From: Rhynchonema sp. JSB1_4
Taxonomy: Eukaryota; Nematoda; Chromadorea; Monhysterida; Xyalidae
NCBI GenBank assembly: GCA_030248065.1
Contig: JASAMV010004113.1
Span: 1-64,000 of the forward strand
Direction of reading: 5' to 3'
Length of the DNA stretch: 64,000 nt
The position numbers and the translations under genes were made by a program. The notes below the pieces were generated by a model. That model was given only the letters and a program-made list of their open reading frames with translations. It searched no databases and had not been told where the DNA came from. Positions 1 through 14,300 of the stretch are shown piece after piece. The stretch's first letter is position 1, and the number at the start of each line of letters is the position of its first letter.

Positions 1-3000
1 AAGGTGGAAAAGGACATGTTCGAAGTCGCTAACGACAGGGAGGAATATCCATCTGTTGGCGGAGAAGATCTCCGAAATTGCAGAAAGAGCTGCAAGAAAA
101 AGAAAGCGGCGCGACAGCAAAAGCAGGGCGGCGAACCGACTGTACCTCGTGCTGGAGCCAGTATTGGTGCGTTTCGCTCTGTTCAGTTCAGTTTTATTTC
201 GCATTCCGCAGAAGCGTTCAAACACGAATAAACGTTACAAGACGCAAATACGAACTACAAACGCTGTTGCTTCGCAACAGTTATGCAAAATCAAACTTCG
301 GTGATCGGATTTACCTTGCTTTCACTTTTGTATGATGGATGTTAAGAAATTTATTTTTAAAATTTGTTCGCAGACGTAGAATTATCGGCGATAATGGTAT
401 CAATAAATCATAAAAAAATCGTTGATGCAAAAGGTCACGTGATCAAGCGGAGCACCAAGTTCGAGTTGATCTTTGGTATTTTTTTAAATCAAATTATAGA
501 AAATATTGAATTGCAGAACGCGACATGCTCAATGTTGACGTTGATCGTCCGCCCAATCGTACCATACCAACTACACATCCAGGTGCAGGCATGAGCAATG
601 GTCCTCTTGGCACTCTGCCCGGCTCATTGATCAAAACCGAACCGGGCAGTGTCGGTGGCATGCACCAGTTTGAGCCGTCCACCAGTGGCATGCAGGTTGG
701 CCGCTGCTTGTTGTTTTTGAATCCGTTCTCTACTACTTGTTCAGTTTCGCTGTTTTTCCCGAGCGTAATTGGTCGTAATAATTGGCAGATAATGGCAGCG
801 GATTGTAAACATTGTTTTGCAGCCAATCAAAACGGAGCCGATCAAGTCTGAGCCGGATTCGGACCGGATCGAGTCCGGAACGGGTCGGTCGTCGCAAGCC
901 AGCGAACGATCGATGGACCAGCAGCAGCAACGCGGCCAGAGTGCTGCGAGTGGCGCGGCATTGCAGCACCAGCAACAACGCGGTGATGGACAACCGGACA
1001 AGAAGAAACCGAAGAAGACATTCAGCGCCGAAGAGCTACGCAACGTGCTCATGCCCATCTGGGACAAGCTAGAACGAATGGAGGAGGCCATACCGTTCAG
1101 AGTGCCCGTCGACCCGGATCTGCTTGAAATTCCGGTACTTTACGTTCTCAAGAATTATTTGTTGAAGCCATTCTCTTGTTTGTTGTGTTGTTTGTTACTA
1201 TTTCTTTCACTAATCATTAACGTCTTTTAGGATTACTTCACGATCATACGTGAGCCGATGGACTTGTCGACGATCAAAGAGAAGCTCAACCAGGGTAAAT
1301 ACTCGGATCCGTGGGAGTTCTGCGACGATATGTGGCTCATGTTCAACAATGCTTGGCTGTACAATCGAAAGAACTCGAAGGTCTACAAGTTCTGCACCAA
1401 GGTACGGTGTCACACTGCGCATGTTGGCTCTTTTCGCATTTGTCTGATTCTGCGTTGTTCATGTTCAGTCCTCCAGCCTGCAAGCGGCAGAAATGAGTAA
1501 TGAAATTGTTTGACACACTTTTTTCTAGCACATGCTAAACCTTGTCCTTCGTCATTGCAGCTGTGGGAATGTTTCATCAGTGAGGCCGATCCCGTGATGG
1601 CCGAGCTGGGCTATTGTTGCTCACAGAAACTGTCCTTCACGCCGTTGCCGATCCTGTGCTACGGTCAACCAATGTGTAATATTCCACGTGACCAACCGTA
1701 TTACATCTACGAGTCTAGGTTGGTTGTTTGTTTCGTTTTGAGACGTACTGGTTTGTTTTTTTTGTATCTGACCGCCATGATGACCAAAACCCCAATATTG
1801 ACGCTGATGATGCTCTGATTAGTCTTTCTGAGCGCTTGCCGTTGTTAATTGAACCCATTCCGCATGGACACACGCACGATCCCTCGATTCAACCTGATCT
1901 TGCATTCAGCTCAACATCGTACAACGTGACGGTCAGTGAAAAGTACACGTACTGCGTGAAATGCTACGAAAACATGCCTGAGAATGGTGTGAACATGAGC
2001 GATGATCCAAATACTCTCAAGTTAGATTTTGTTAACTTTCGTGTTTTCTGCTTTTATTTTGTTTATTTATTATTTGATTTGTTTATTGATACATTTATTA
2101 TTGCTTCAGTATGGTGCCAAAGAACAAATTCGAGCTGCGCAAGAATGACCAGATCGACATCGAGCCGTTCATCGACTGCACGGTGTGCGGCCGCAAATGG
2201 CACGAGATCTGCGCGCTGCACAGCGAAAAAGTGTTCGGCTCGAACTTCGTGTGCTCGTTCTGTCTCGCCGAACGCAAAAAGTCGAAACCCGAAAATCGAG
2301 TCACCGCCAAACGTTAGTGTGCTGCTGCTGGTGACCTTTTTTCGGCAGTTTTTCGATGGCTTTTTTGAATTGTTGTGTTTTAGCGTTGTTGTCAGATGAA
2401 CAAGCTGGATTGAGCAAAAGAATGTCTATCAAACGTGAGTACTGGCTTGGCTTGGCGAAGCCGGTACAGGCTTCAGAACGCAGGCACCTGTATTGTTTGG
2501 CACGCAGCAAATAAAGTGGTGCCAGGATTTGTGTACTTATACTCTTCAGGCCAGACATTACATCTGTGTAGGATACTTGGTCACTTCGCTTGTTGGATTG
2601 CAACGTTGTCCACTTTGCAAAATGTCCACTTTTCTCTGTTTCTGTCCGTAACAATGTGCCAAATTGCAGGCTTGCCACATTGCAAACTGTCGCGACACAT
2701 AGAGGATCGCGTCAATCATTTCCTACAACGATCGACCAACTCGCACGAGGCCGGCGAAGTCATCATTCGCGTACTGAACAGCTCGGAGAAGGAGGTCGAC
2801 GTGAAACTGTTGATGAAACAGAGGTACTGGTCTTGCCTTATGGCGTTCTTTGTTTCATTCCTTTGGGTAAAAACTGATTTTTTTTCAGTCTTTTTTCGTT
2901 TTCCATGCTCCAATTCAACACTATTTCTGCAGGTACGGCGCGATGGGCAAGGACTACTCGGACAAGTACCCATTCCCGGACAAGTTCCCGTACAAATCCA

Positions 3001-6000
3001 AAGCCATCTTTGCCTTCGAGATTATCGACGACGTCGAAGTGTGCTTCTTTGGTCTGCACGTACAGGAGTACGGATCGGAATGCCCCGCGCCGAATGCCAG
3101 GTAGCTGACGATGATTTTAGTGGCCGATTGTCGTATAATTGTACTCTTATTCAAATGTATCATTTCTGTGATGTTTCAGACGCGTCTACATTGCCTACCT
3201 GGACAGCGTGCATTTCTTCCAACCGCGCCAGCTACGCACGGACGTGTACCATCAGATCCTGCTCGGCTATCTCGAGTACTGCAAACAGCTGGGCTACACG
3301 ATGGCCCATATCTGGGCGTGTCCGCCGAGCGAGGGCGACGACTACATATTCCACATACATCCGCCCGAACAGAAAATACCGAAACCGAAACGATTGCAAG
3401 ACTGGTATCGCAAACTGCTCGATCGCGGCATCATTGAACGAACGGTCACTGATTATAAGGTCGGCTGGTGTATTGATTTGATATGTTGTACTTGTTTTAA
3501 TTTGATGGGCACAGAACAGCGGGCGAAAAAACAGATTGTGGAAATTCGTTTTGGACATTGCGCTTCGCCTCAACGCCGATGGTCGCGAACGCGCTGTGAA
3601 ACCTCGGCGTTGTCAGATTGAGAAATTTCCTTTTTATTTTGTTTTTACACAAAGCTTCGTCACTGCAAGTTTAGGCTAAAATTCCAGACAGATTCCGTTT
3701 GAACTGTTAAGCAAGCTTGTATTCTACGGGGTCGTTGTTTTTTTGAAAAGTCGCTATTTTGTTTGCATATTCTTACGATATAAATTAATATTCAATTCGG
3801 TGTGTCCCCGCAGGACATCTACAAACAAGCGCAAGAGGACAATCTGAGCACGCCGGCGGCATTGCCGTACTTCGAGGGCGACTACTGGCCGAACGTGATC
3901 GAGGATTGTATTCGGGAGGCGGACGCGGCCGAAGCTGAACGGCAGAAAGAGTTACAGGCAGCGCAGGTCGGGGATGGACAGGACCTGGAGGAGGACGATC
4001 TATATGAGGTTGGGCGGCTCGTTGACGTATTTATGTTGGAATAATGTGATGTGAACGACATTGTAATTTGTGGGGTTAGAGATCCGGGGCACGTCCGTCG
4101 CCGGATGTACAGTATGAGGAAAGCAGCCCACACATTTCTAAAGTTCTAAAAATGGCCGATGCTCCACATCATATTTTGGACCGGAAAACAGTCAAAATCT
4201 TGCTTATTTGCGTTGCTAATGCAATTTAATTCAATTTATTAAATAAGAAGAGTTTTGAAAAACCGCAAACACAGGTATTTGTGCGTTGCAGAAGTGCTTA
4301 GATAAAAAGTTCGTCTTCAAAATTTGGCAGCATTGATGTGTTCTCTGCTTATGTATGATGCCCATGTTGAAAAACGGGAAGTACCCGCTCTGATCCCAAA
4401 GGCGTCAGGTTTTTTTTCGCGAAAATATACATATTTGTGCCTTTCTCACACAGGACGGCAAGCCATCGAGCAGCGGTCAGATGAAGAAGAAGAATCAAAA
4501 GACGAACAAAAAGAAGACACAAAAGAACAAGGCGTCGTTGAGCAAGAAAAAGAAGCAGGGCGCCGCCGATGTGGTCGACAAGTTGTACACGTTGATGGAG
4601 AAAAACAAAGACGTTAGTCGCACTGCTTTGTTTGACTTGCCACTGCGTTTTGTGGCCCAACTTTATGTCACTGGTTGGTTCAACTCATTCATGCCTGCAT
4701 TCCATGTACGCATCACACATGTGTGAATGTCACCAATCTCAGTCAGCCACGTTTGCAGGTGTTCTTCACGATTCGTCTGGCCACCGCGCAAACGGCGCAG
4801 AATCTCGGCCCGATCCACGATCCGGATCCGGTGTTCCAGTCGGAGTTGATGGACGGACGGGACACGTTCCTGAATCGCGCCCGCGAGGAGCATTGGGAGT
4901 TCAGCACACTGCGACGCGCCATGTACAGCACGATGTGTCTGTGCCATGCGCTGCACACACAGGGCAAAATGGACGGATACACGTGCAACGAGTGCAATTC
5001 GCCCGACGGAAAGTATCATTGCAGCAAATGTGATGTTAGTCCTTCGTGTCTTTGTACGTTCTCCTACTGAACTGAGCGGCCATTTTCCAATTCATTTTCA
5101 TTTCGTTCGACAGCTGTTGAAGCGATCTGCCTGCCCTGATTGCCATTCCTTATCAGTTTTCGGTCACAAGTGCCGAACAATCTACTACTGCACTATTAAA
5201 TAATAGTAAACTGACATTTAATTGTCAGGATTTCGATCTGTGCGCCGAGTGTTTCAAGACGACCACGCACGAACACAAGAATGAAATGAAGGAGGTGACG
5301 CGGCTGACGGACGATGGCGATGAGAATCGTATGGATGGCGATTCACGACCCGCCACCGATTTCGAATCACGGACACAATCCATTCAGGTTGGTAGTGCTC
5401 AATACGGCCGGTGCTGTTTGTGGTGGCAAAATCGGGGGACCAGTCATTTTCGGTCACTCAGCAGCCGAAAGAATGTGCACATTTGGGAAGTTGACGGTAG
5501 ACTGTAGACCGAAATATATCCAGCATACAGTTTTCTCTATTGTGGGTTTCACAATAACACGGTCAATCACTGTGACGATTGTACACTGTGGATGTTGGTC
5601 GCGTGCTATTTCGTACGATCTCCATGATGAACAAGGTTCGTTGCAGCGTTGCATCCAGTCGCTGGTGCACGCGTGCGGGTGCCGGAACGTGCACTGCCGT
5701 CGGCTGTCGTGTCACAAGATGAAGAAGGTGGTGCAGCACTCGAAACAGTGCAAGAAACGTCAAGTGGGCACGTGCCAGGTGTGCAAGCAGATGATCGCGC
5801 TGTGCTGCTACCACGCCAAGCACTGTCAGGCGGTGGCCTGTCAGGTGCCGTTCTGCGTGCAGATACGCGAGAAGCTGCAACAGCAGAAACGGGCGCAGCA
5901 ACGACAGTCCGACATGCTGATGCGCAGACGCATGATGAACGTGCATCAACAGACCAATGGTGGTGAGTGTTCTTATTGATGTAACGATGCAACAGCGGTG

Positions 6001-8388
6001 AGGTTTGCCCGTTTCGGCGTGTTTTCACAGACGGGCGAGGTGCCAGGCCTTATCGGTGCGAACATCTCTGGCTTATTAATCTCCAGAAAGCACCACGAGC
6101 AGGTTGCCCGGGTAAAACATGTCTGTCTGTCTGGTTACGTATGTTTTTTTTTAAAGTCACCACGTTGCAAGTTGCACCTAGGCACCTGAGTTTTAGATAC
6201 AATTTCCGCTTAGAACTTCCATAATAGCCAAGGTGGGAATGTTTAGGTAACGAGGTACCACACGCCGAAGCCCATGGTGTTATGTTTGGCACTTATTTGT
6301 CAGGTGGCCCTATGCTGGGCGGCGGGCTGGTGCCGGGCGCTGGCGGCAGTATGATGGGCGGACCCGGCGGGATCACCATGGTGCCGGGCATGATCCCAAC
6401 CGCAGCCCAACAACAACAACAACAAGCGAATATGGCAATGACACAGGGCAGTGGCATGCCGCATATGCAGCAGCAACAACCGCCGCAATACAACGGTGGA
6501 TTGATGCAGTCGCAACAGTCCGGCATGGCTGGTGCGGGCATGCAGCAACAACCGAGAATGGTTAGTTGGGAACGGGGTGGCGCGGCCAATTTGGGCCACG
6601 ACTGTAACTCGTGATGATTTACTACATATTGTGCGGGTTTTCGATTAGTACGCAGGGTTACGGAAAACCAGTGTTGCCTTATGTATTATCCCGCAGGTAT
6701 GATAACCATGATAATCAGCACCGCTTCTTATTACAGACGGTGATGTCGAGCGGTAGCGGCGGCATGCGTCCGCAGATTCAGCCCAATCAGCCGATGTACG
6801 TGCAACAACAGCCGGGCAGCTCGACCGCACAACCACTGATGAATCCACCTCCATATCCCAGACAGCAACAGTCGATGCCAACGCAACAGCAACAACAGCA
6901 GGTTCGCATCAATTGGGTTTGTATTCCTGCGTGGTCAACGCACAGCGTCATCTCAGCCCAAATGCCATGTATACATATTTTTGCGCACATTCAGGGGCGT
7001 CGACCGGACAATTTGCCCATGAATTAGTGTCGTTTGTTGAATGATAAATAGCGTGTTTATTTTATGCATGAGGAGCCAACGAATGTCATCACATGATCAT
7101 CAAAGAATGCTTGATTGATTGCAGAATTCGATGATGCGCTCCAACAGCATGGGTGGCTTGCAGCAGCAGCAACAACAACAACAATGGGGTGATGGCGGTG
7201 GGCAGGGAATGAATGATGGCGGAACGATGAATGGACCTGCGCCCGATTCGTTCATGATGCGGCAGGGACCAATGCCGCCCCAACGAGGTATGTGCGGTTC
7301 TGTTTGGAACGATTTGCGAAATTGTACTTTTATTGTGGTAATCCAGCATGGTTGTCTTTGGCCAACAATTTTTTTTATTTGCACCTAAAAATGTGGGGTT
7401 TTAGATGCAACTTACACCTGGGATTTTGTCATTTACCTCTAACGACGTCATTTTCCACCTTGCATTGCATTGCACGTCAGGATTGCATCCAAGTGTAGGT
7501 AACATTACCAGTGAACATTGAAACAAAACGTGAACAATACATTGTTGTGCTGCTGTGTAGGTATGCGTCCTCCATTCCCCGGCGGTGCTATGCAGCAACA
7601 ACAGCAACAGCAACAACCCGGTGATGGTACAATGGGCGGTCCACCAGCACGACAACCGCAGGCAGTCGATCAGAGCACGTTGATGCATTTTGTGCAACGA
7701 CTGAAATCGGCCGCATCGCAGCAGGAGAAGGAGGCGTTGATGCAAGACATCAAACGCAATCCGCCGCTGTTCCAGGCTTTCATCAACTTCAGCAACCGGG
7801 GTCAGCAGGTGAGACACCGCTTGAGTCGGCAACACAAGTCGTGCTTTGAGGCTACTGTGGTGGGCTGGTAGGCACGAGGACCGGGTTCGTTTTCTGAGGG
7901 TTTGTACGTAGCTGCTGAAACATTTCATTGCAATGCCACGTGCGCATCGCTGTTCGCAACAGTTGGAAAGGCGGGGGGTTTTATAAGACACGAGTTCTAC
8001 CAGAATTGCCACTGTGTGACGTCAGCTATTGTTTGCGCAGATGCAACAACAACGCGGCATGTCTATGCAACAATCGGCACAACAGCACGGACCTCAGGGC
8101 GCGGGCGGTTGGCAGGGCAGCATGCCACCACAGGGTGGGCCACAAGACGGCGGTATGTACGCAGCCACGTCCGGACAACGGTACATGGGTCAACCAGCAC
8201 CGGGACCCGGTTCGATGGGTGGCCCGCCGGGCCCGCCACCGGTCTATGTGCAACAACAGGGCAATGCCGGGGGCCCGGGCACCGCCGGACCACCGCAACA
8301 GCACATGCGCAACATTCAACACCCGCAAGCGCAACAGCAACAGATGACGCGGTCACCCATGCCGCAGTCGGATCAGCAGTTTCGGTAG
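1..8388 (+). CDS. CBP: CREB-binding protein / p300 histone acetyltransferase (5' end outside window)
   Basis: Nuclear transcriptional coactivator that acetylates histones and other proteins. Twenty exons join with consistent phase: 1-166, 517-695, 823-1134, 1231-1401, 1561-1718, 1937-2020, 2110-2312, 2670-2823, 2933-3100, 3180-3459, 3814-4008, 4454-4612, 4759-5034, 5229-5387, 5647-5962, 6304-6560, 6737-6901, 7125-7287, 7561-7808, 8041-8388. Domains in order: end of KIX (1-135, KVEKDMFEVANDREEY); bromodomain (1018-1640) with the acetyl-lysine-binding Asn in NNAWLYNRK; Cys/His-rich RING/PHD (1937-2312); catalytic HAT core (2670-4008 and 4759-4950) with IWACPPSEGDDYIFH and the catalytic Tyr in LQDWY; Lys-rich autoinhibitory loop (4454-4612); ZZ finger (4960-5330); TAZ2 (5647-5900); Gln/Met/Pro-rich tail; NCBD-like helix region (about 7672-7808). 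About 1,330 residues follow exon 1. TAZ1 must lie upstream. The KIX exon carries three indels relative to the family (see findings). Downstream lies a CLOCK-like gene on the same strand. Confidence 0.97.
6304..7660 (+). repeat. CAG/CAA-rich glutamine tracts in CBP tail exons
   Basis: Exons 6304-6560, 6737-6901, 7125-7287 and 7561-7808 contain mixed CAA/CAG runs coding Gln tracts of 5-8 residues, embedded in Gly/Met/Pro-rich sequence. The mixed codons argue for coding selection rather than a freshly expanded microsatellite. This matches the low-complexity C-terminal part of CBP/p300 proteins. Confidence 0.8.
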
Positions 8389-11300
8389 CAATCGGTGTCA
8401 GTAATTGATTCCGTTTTGCCGCGTACTAATAATAATAATAATAACAATAATCTACAAAATTGTGATCAGGAATTCTATTGTAATTATTTGACTGATATTG
8501 TCGATCGATGATCTTGGGTCTCTCTGGTCCCCCTCTCTTCAGAACTTATATGATACTGCTAACTGAAATGTGTATGATTTACGCTATGATGATGTATTGT
8601 ACCACAGTTTGTTATGGATCTGTTTTGCTTGTGTCGCACGAACATGTGCGCGCATCCAGAGACTGCCCTCACCTAATCTGGCTATATACTTGCATTGAGG
8701 TTTGTGCAGACGCCTTACTACGTTCTTGTTATTGTCGTTCATTATTCAAGGTGATCGTCCCTTTGTGGGACGCCACTCAAAGATTCGTGCACTATCATTC
8801 GTTGAGTTGAGCGAGTTTTAATCGAGCCGTGGCTGTTGGATTACTGTTTGTTATGCGACTGTATGTTAGTGTTTGGCTGGTTGATCAGTATGGTGGTAGT
8901 TGTTGTTAATTTAGAACGTGTATCGTTATATATATGTGACTGTTGGCGCTTTTTCTCATGTTTGAGGCCTTTCTCGGTTTTGTACTATTCATTTCCTCTC
9001 TCTCTCATCACCTTCATTTGTGCGTGTATAACACCACACGAAACAAAGACATCGCAGTGTTCAAAATGCTATTTTCAAGCTATATAGTTATTATTATTTT
9101 TATGTAAATTTTTGCAATTTTCTCTCACAGGCAAGCTCTTACACCACCGTTGCAGGCAACCGGATTGCCGAGGCAACACTGACCATTTGTCAGCAATTTC
9201 GTTTGAATTTGTTTCATCATCTCTCTGGTACTCCGTTGTGATTTTGCTTCTCTGTACGCCACCACGATGGGTTAATCTGCTATTTTTTATAAATCTTTTT
9301 TTGTGAACATTCAACGCCCGCGAGTTACTTTTGTTCCATAATAATTGTCAGGGCGTGGTCAGCAGTTGGCATATTTTATTGTCGCATCACCAATAAGCTA
9401 AGACCCGCATTTTTGTTCCATCTAGCATCCATCATCCCGGTGTTTGTTCCAAACCACTCTTTGTGACTCCCTTCGTTTGGAGATGTTTCACATACGGACA
9501 CAATCGGCGGTAATTTTCGTACCGATTGTTTGATTTGCCATTCTATTCTCACTCATCATTTCGCATTGTTATTTTGCCCACCATAATGGCTTGTCATTTC
9601 ATGTCTACTTTCAAGAATCGCTTGTGTTGCATCTCTTTCTCTCACTGCTCCACACACACAACGTACACCACGCATGTGTTCTGTATTGCCAAGCCATGCC
9701 AGCCTCTGTTTCCGAGCGAGCTAAACTCGTACATTCACTGTGCTCTAGAGTCCTCGTGTAATTTCATGTGAGTTCGTTAATTTATCCTTAGCATCCGGTT
9801 TTAGCGCGCAGTTATGCCAGAGCGTGTTTTTGTAGTTTTGTTTACCGTTCATAATCTGTAGGTACTTCTTCATTGTCGTTTTCGGGCGGTTCAACTTACT
9901 TTTGTACCGTCACAGTATAATATTGTGGCAGTTATCATCTACCCGCAGTGCTGGTACCCTTGTTTTTGTGTCGATTACAGCCATCCATATTTATGTGCGC
10001 TCACCGGTTCATGGTTGCCTGAGTTGCAAGCACATTTGTACATAAACGTCCGTGTTTCTCAAACAATACAGCATCCATACATAAATCCAGATTCAACATG
10101 TTGATACGTGCGATGATGACCTGTTACTCCGTCTCATTTAGGCAGAATTGCTTTGCTTCAGAACGATTTGTGTTGTTTTTTTTGTTTTATTTATGATGAT
10201 TAGTGTCATTGCGTATCCATCGCCCGGATTGTTTGATCAAAACAACTATGTACTGCTATGTACTTTATTTATATTTGTTTCGTGTTTATTCCGTTGCCCG
10301 TGGGGTCCCACCGTTTGATTCATTCATTTCGTGCGTCTGCATGCGTACCTGTGCGTACTGTACGTCATTAATTTATTGTTCGAATTGATGCCTTGAGCTA
10401 CCACGTTTTTCTCAGCGTTGTTCCCTTGGTCCGCTGCTGCTGCTGTTGAAACATCAGATACACCCTGATTGAGCGCTGGTTGGCTGCTGTGTCGCGTGCT
10501 GCACCATGATGTACATATTCATCTATTGATTGATTGCTCCTTGCTGATTGTCTTGTTAGTCGAATCGATTAGGCCCCCTCCCCCTCCTTCGTTTGGCACA
10601 CAGCCCCGTGCCACGGCTGTTGCTGGCCATCTCATCACCACTATTTATGTGACTAATGAAACTTCGAAGTGCTGCGGTCGTGCCGTGCAAACATTATGGA
10701 CATCTTTCAACTGACACTTTTGTTCTTTTTGTTGTTCATTGATCGATTGACACAATATTTATTTATACACTCACACACAACACCCGTCGTCGTGCGTCGT
10801 GTGAATAACAGCTGATTGATATATGTTTAGACAGGTGTTATCGTGAAGCTGAAATTATTGGTATATACATACATGCTCTGTTCAGAGATTTAGCGTTCAA
10901 TTATACGGTCAGTGGAAATTCACGACGAAACGGTTGACTGTTCTGAACTGGAGCATTAGGTAGTATTTGTTGATGCTCGTTGTGTGACTACATGTGCATG
11001 CATGATTTAAACACATGAACCTGTGATTGTTTTCTACAAATTTATTAAAGTTTTTCGTCTTAATTGTCGCTTTTATATATCATCGAACCGTCGGACAATA
11101 ATTCTTGTTAAATTGCAAGTATTGAAATTCACACTGACCATTTCTTGTTTTTCGTGTGTAATGATGTTCCTTTGTCTCAGTTCCACTCGATTCTGGTAGC
11201 CGCAGGCAGACGTGCGCGTTTCGAAAATTATGCCAAAATTACCAACTCCGTTTCCTTTGTTCGGCATTTGTCCTCATCTCTTCACTCAGTTGTGTCCGTA

Positions 11301-14300
11301 TTTAACGATTAGTCCAAGTCCCAGATATTACAACAACAACACAATCCGACACTCATTTTCTCTGCTCTTCCTGGGTAAACGCGGTGATTTTAGTGAAACA
11401 CGCTGTGTGCTGTAGAGGTTATTGTCTGTCCGTCTAAATTACTGTTCCCCACTGTTTTTCATATTTTTGCAGAAAAATGAAATCGGTTTCTTTTACGGAA
11501 GTTATACAGTTTATTCGAATTTTTGGTTTGTATTGATTTTTTTGTTTCAAAGCTGAATACTGCGCTACAGATGTTCTACGTGTTTCAATTTCTTTGTTAT
11601 ATTATGCTATTACGTATTGATTGATTTATGGAACGACTACGGATGAGAGAGAAGCGCGCATTGTTCATATGCGTCATTTATATACCCTTTACTACACGTT
11701 CTGTTCTGTGTGTATTCATATGCTGAGGTTAAATTTATTTGGATTGTTTGCGCGCTCTTACAGTATATACAATGTGTGAAACCATTATTATTATACGTTT
11801 ATGTGTGTGCATGTGGTCGCGTTGTTGTTCACGATTTGCTCCATTTTCTGTACTTATATATTCATATTCATACTGTGTACAACCGTGTATAAAACGCCGA
11901 ATAAAAATCGGAAAATTATATTTTTGGCGTGGTTGTGTTTTTATGTGGCTCCGTGTAACGAATGCAAGCCCATTGATCCATGGGATTACTTCAGGTGGTT
12001 TCTAAGCGCGAATGGTCTGGTGTCGTTGGGCCGTTGGTCAGATTCTTGGTTGTTTTTCAGAATGCCGAGCCAACTGGTTGTCCCGTCCGCTTTACCGATC
12101 ACAATCACGAGCGTTGATGATTCGGAGCGACATCGTTTACTCGGCAGCAGTTGGTGGTGGTGTTGCATGCACGCAAATGTCAGACGCGGGGCCTCGACGA
12201 GCCATGACTGCTGCCACTTTGTGCCCCCATTCAAAAGCACACTCTTCCGTCTGACTCAATGCTCACAATCGTCCATGTGAACATGTATGTCGGGCTGTTC
12301 TTGATGTCGCAGACGCGCGTCTGCATTTCACAACAAGTTCTTTTTTGGAAATTGTACCATCCTTGATGCATTCTGACAGTCTTGTTGTTGGTCTGGCCTC
12401 TAGGTGATCTCTGGGCAGGCCGACCCTCACAAACTTGAAGATGATGGACACGATGAAAGAGTTTGCCAAGAGCCATTTTTGTCAATTTTTATTTCCAGTC
12501 GCCCACTGCGCGTCCTCCGGAATGGGAAGAACTGCACCAGTGACGACCGTCAAAAAATATGGTACGTCGACGGTCAACCAATCGAGATGGTGGTACGTGG
12601 TCGCTTTTCACGTGTCCTTCAATTATTGTAACCTTATCATTTCTAACATTACATCTCCATGACTTTTCTGCACTTCTGTTGTGAATGTGGAATGGAATGA
12701 AAACCATTTCTGCAGGTCCATTTGGGCTGAGCGCTGGTGAAGACTAATCGTCGGAAATGTCGCCACCCGAACGATTGCAAACAAACACATTGATTGGTTG
12801 TTGGGTTGTTATTTTTGGACAATGTGGTCACATTATTAGCACTGGCTGTGCTGAGCTGATAACACATTTTCGTGTGTCTTGTTCTGATTTGATGTTCTTT
12901 TCATGCATGTGATCTTTCATATCGATTGGCTGTCTCAAAGGATTTGCCATTTGTGAGGCCAAACTTTCCATGCCACCACACGATCCACATTCATATGTTT
13001 CGTGATGAATTGTAGCGATGTACTAAAGCTCTGTAATTTCGTACCAGAACGATCTTGGGCATTATTCAGTCTGATAATAATGAAACTGGAAGTTCCAATG
13101 TTCGATGTTTGTTCTGCTGATTCGTTCTGAGTTCCGAAACTGTTACCGTATTCCACGACCGTCCTCGGTTTATCGCTCAATGTGAAACAGATATCTGATA
13201 GTAAAATATAGTGAAGCTTGATGATAGCAGTTTACGTGCAGTGACAAAATATAGGATGCTTCGCTACGGAAAAGTACACATTGAACCATCGGTCTCAACT
13301 ATCTGAAGGATGCCTGCGAAAGGTTGCCTTTCTGCCATATTTCAGTGCGACAGTGTCTGCTGACAGTATGATGTTCCCGGGTGGTGGTGGCGGCGGCATT
13401 GGTCGTGATCCGGCGGCGGCCGCCGAAATGGCAGCGATGGCACGCGCCACTGTGCGCGCGCATTTATGGCAGTTTGTGATCGGTGTTGCTGCCATCGAAG
13501 TCGGTTAGTGACGTCACCATATGGGGCTGGCATCATCCGAGATGGTGGTCTGTCCGGTCTTGACTTGTTTGGTCATGTACCTTTGTATTGTAGTATAATT
13601 TGAATGCATTGAGATTTACGGATGTTGCCAGTACTAGTTTTGGCGAGCGTGCGATTTTGTTACTGTCTGGCGGTCTGGGAAAAACATACGCTGGTCGAAT
13701 TTTAATTTTCATTGCCGTAATTAATCCAGACGATGACCAGCAGAGTATTTGTATCAAATTGGTCACATGTTCATGCGAATGTTTCTGTATGTTTGTCCCA
13801 ATGTATTTTCAGGCGTTCGAATTGCGAACAATTGGTTCGGCTACGAAATGATCGTGTGATCGATAGATCGATTTGTCAATAATGTACAGATTGTCATCGA
13901 TTGGCGTTGTGCTCAACCTGCCCTATTCGTGCTGTTGTGTTTATTCTTGTCGAGTAAATTCGGATCAGTGCGTAATACTCCCTCCGCGTTTCAAACTGAA
14001 CTAAAAAGATCACCATCACTATCCTCTCGCGCATACAGTCTTTGTTGCAACACATCACCTCCTGCTACCTGTAGTTTGTGTCCTCTCACCATATTGTACG
14101 AGATGGACTGAACACTTTGGCCTTGGCGCACTTTTTTGAGAGTAAACAACAGAGCGCATGCACACACTCAATACAACACTGCTGCGCCGAATTTAGGAAC
14201 ATGTTTATAGAATGTTTACAGTCCGTGATGATGTGTGCGATGGATTCGCAAACACGGATTGCGTGACAGACAACACAGGACGTTCGCTTGTCGGCCGTCG

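Noticed and set aside
12061..12720. Acceptor-plus-ATG at 12061 and a RPPEWEEL-like peptide near 12510
   Set aside because: The peptide looks like part of a WW domain but is cut by a stop within a few codons, and no consistent exon chain could be built on either strand.
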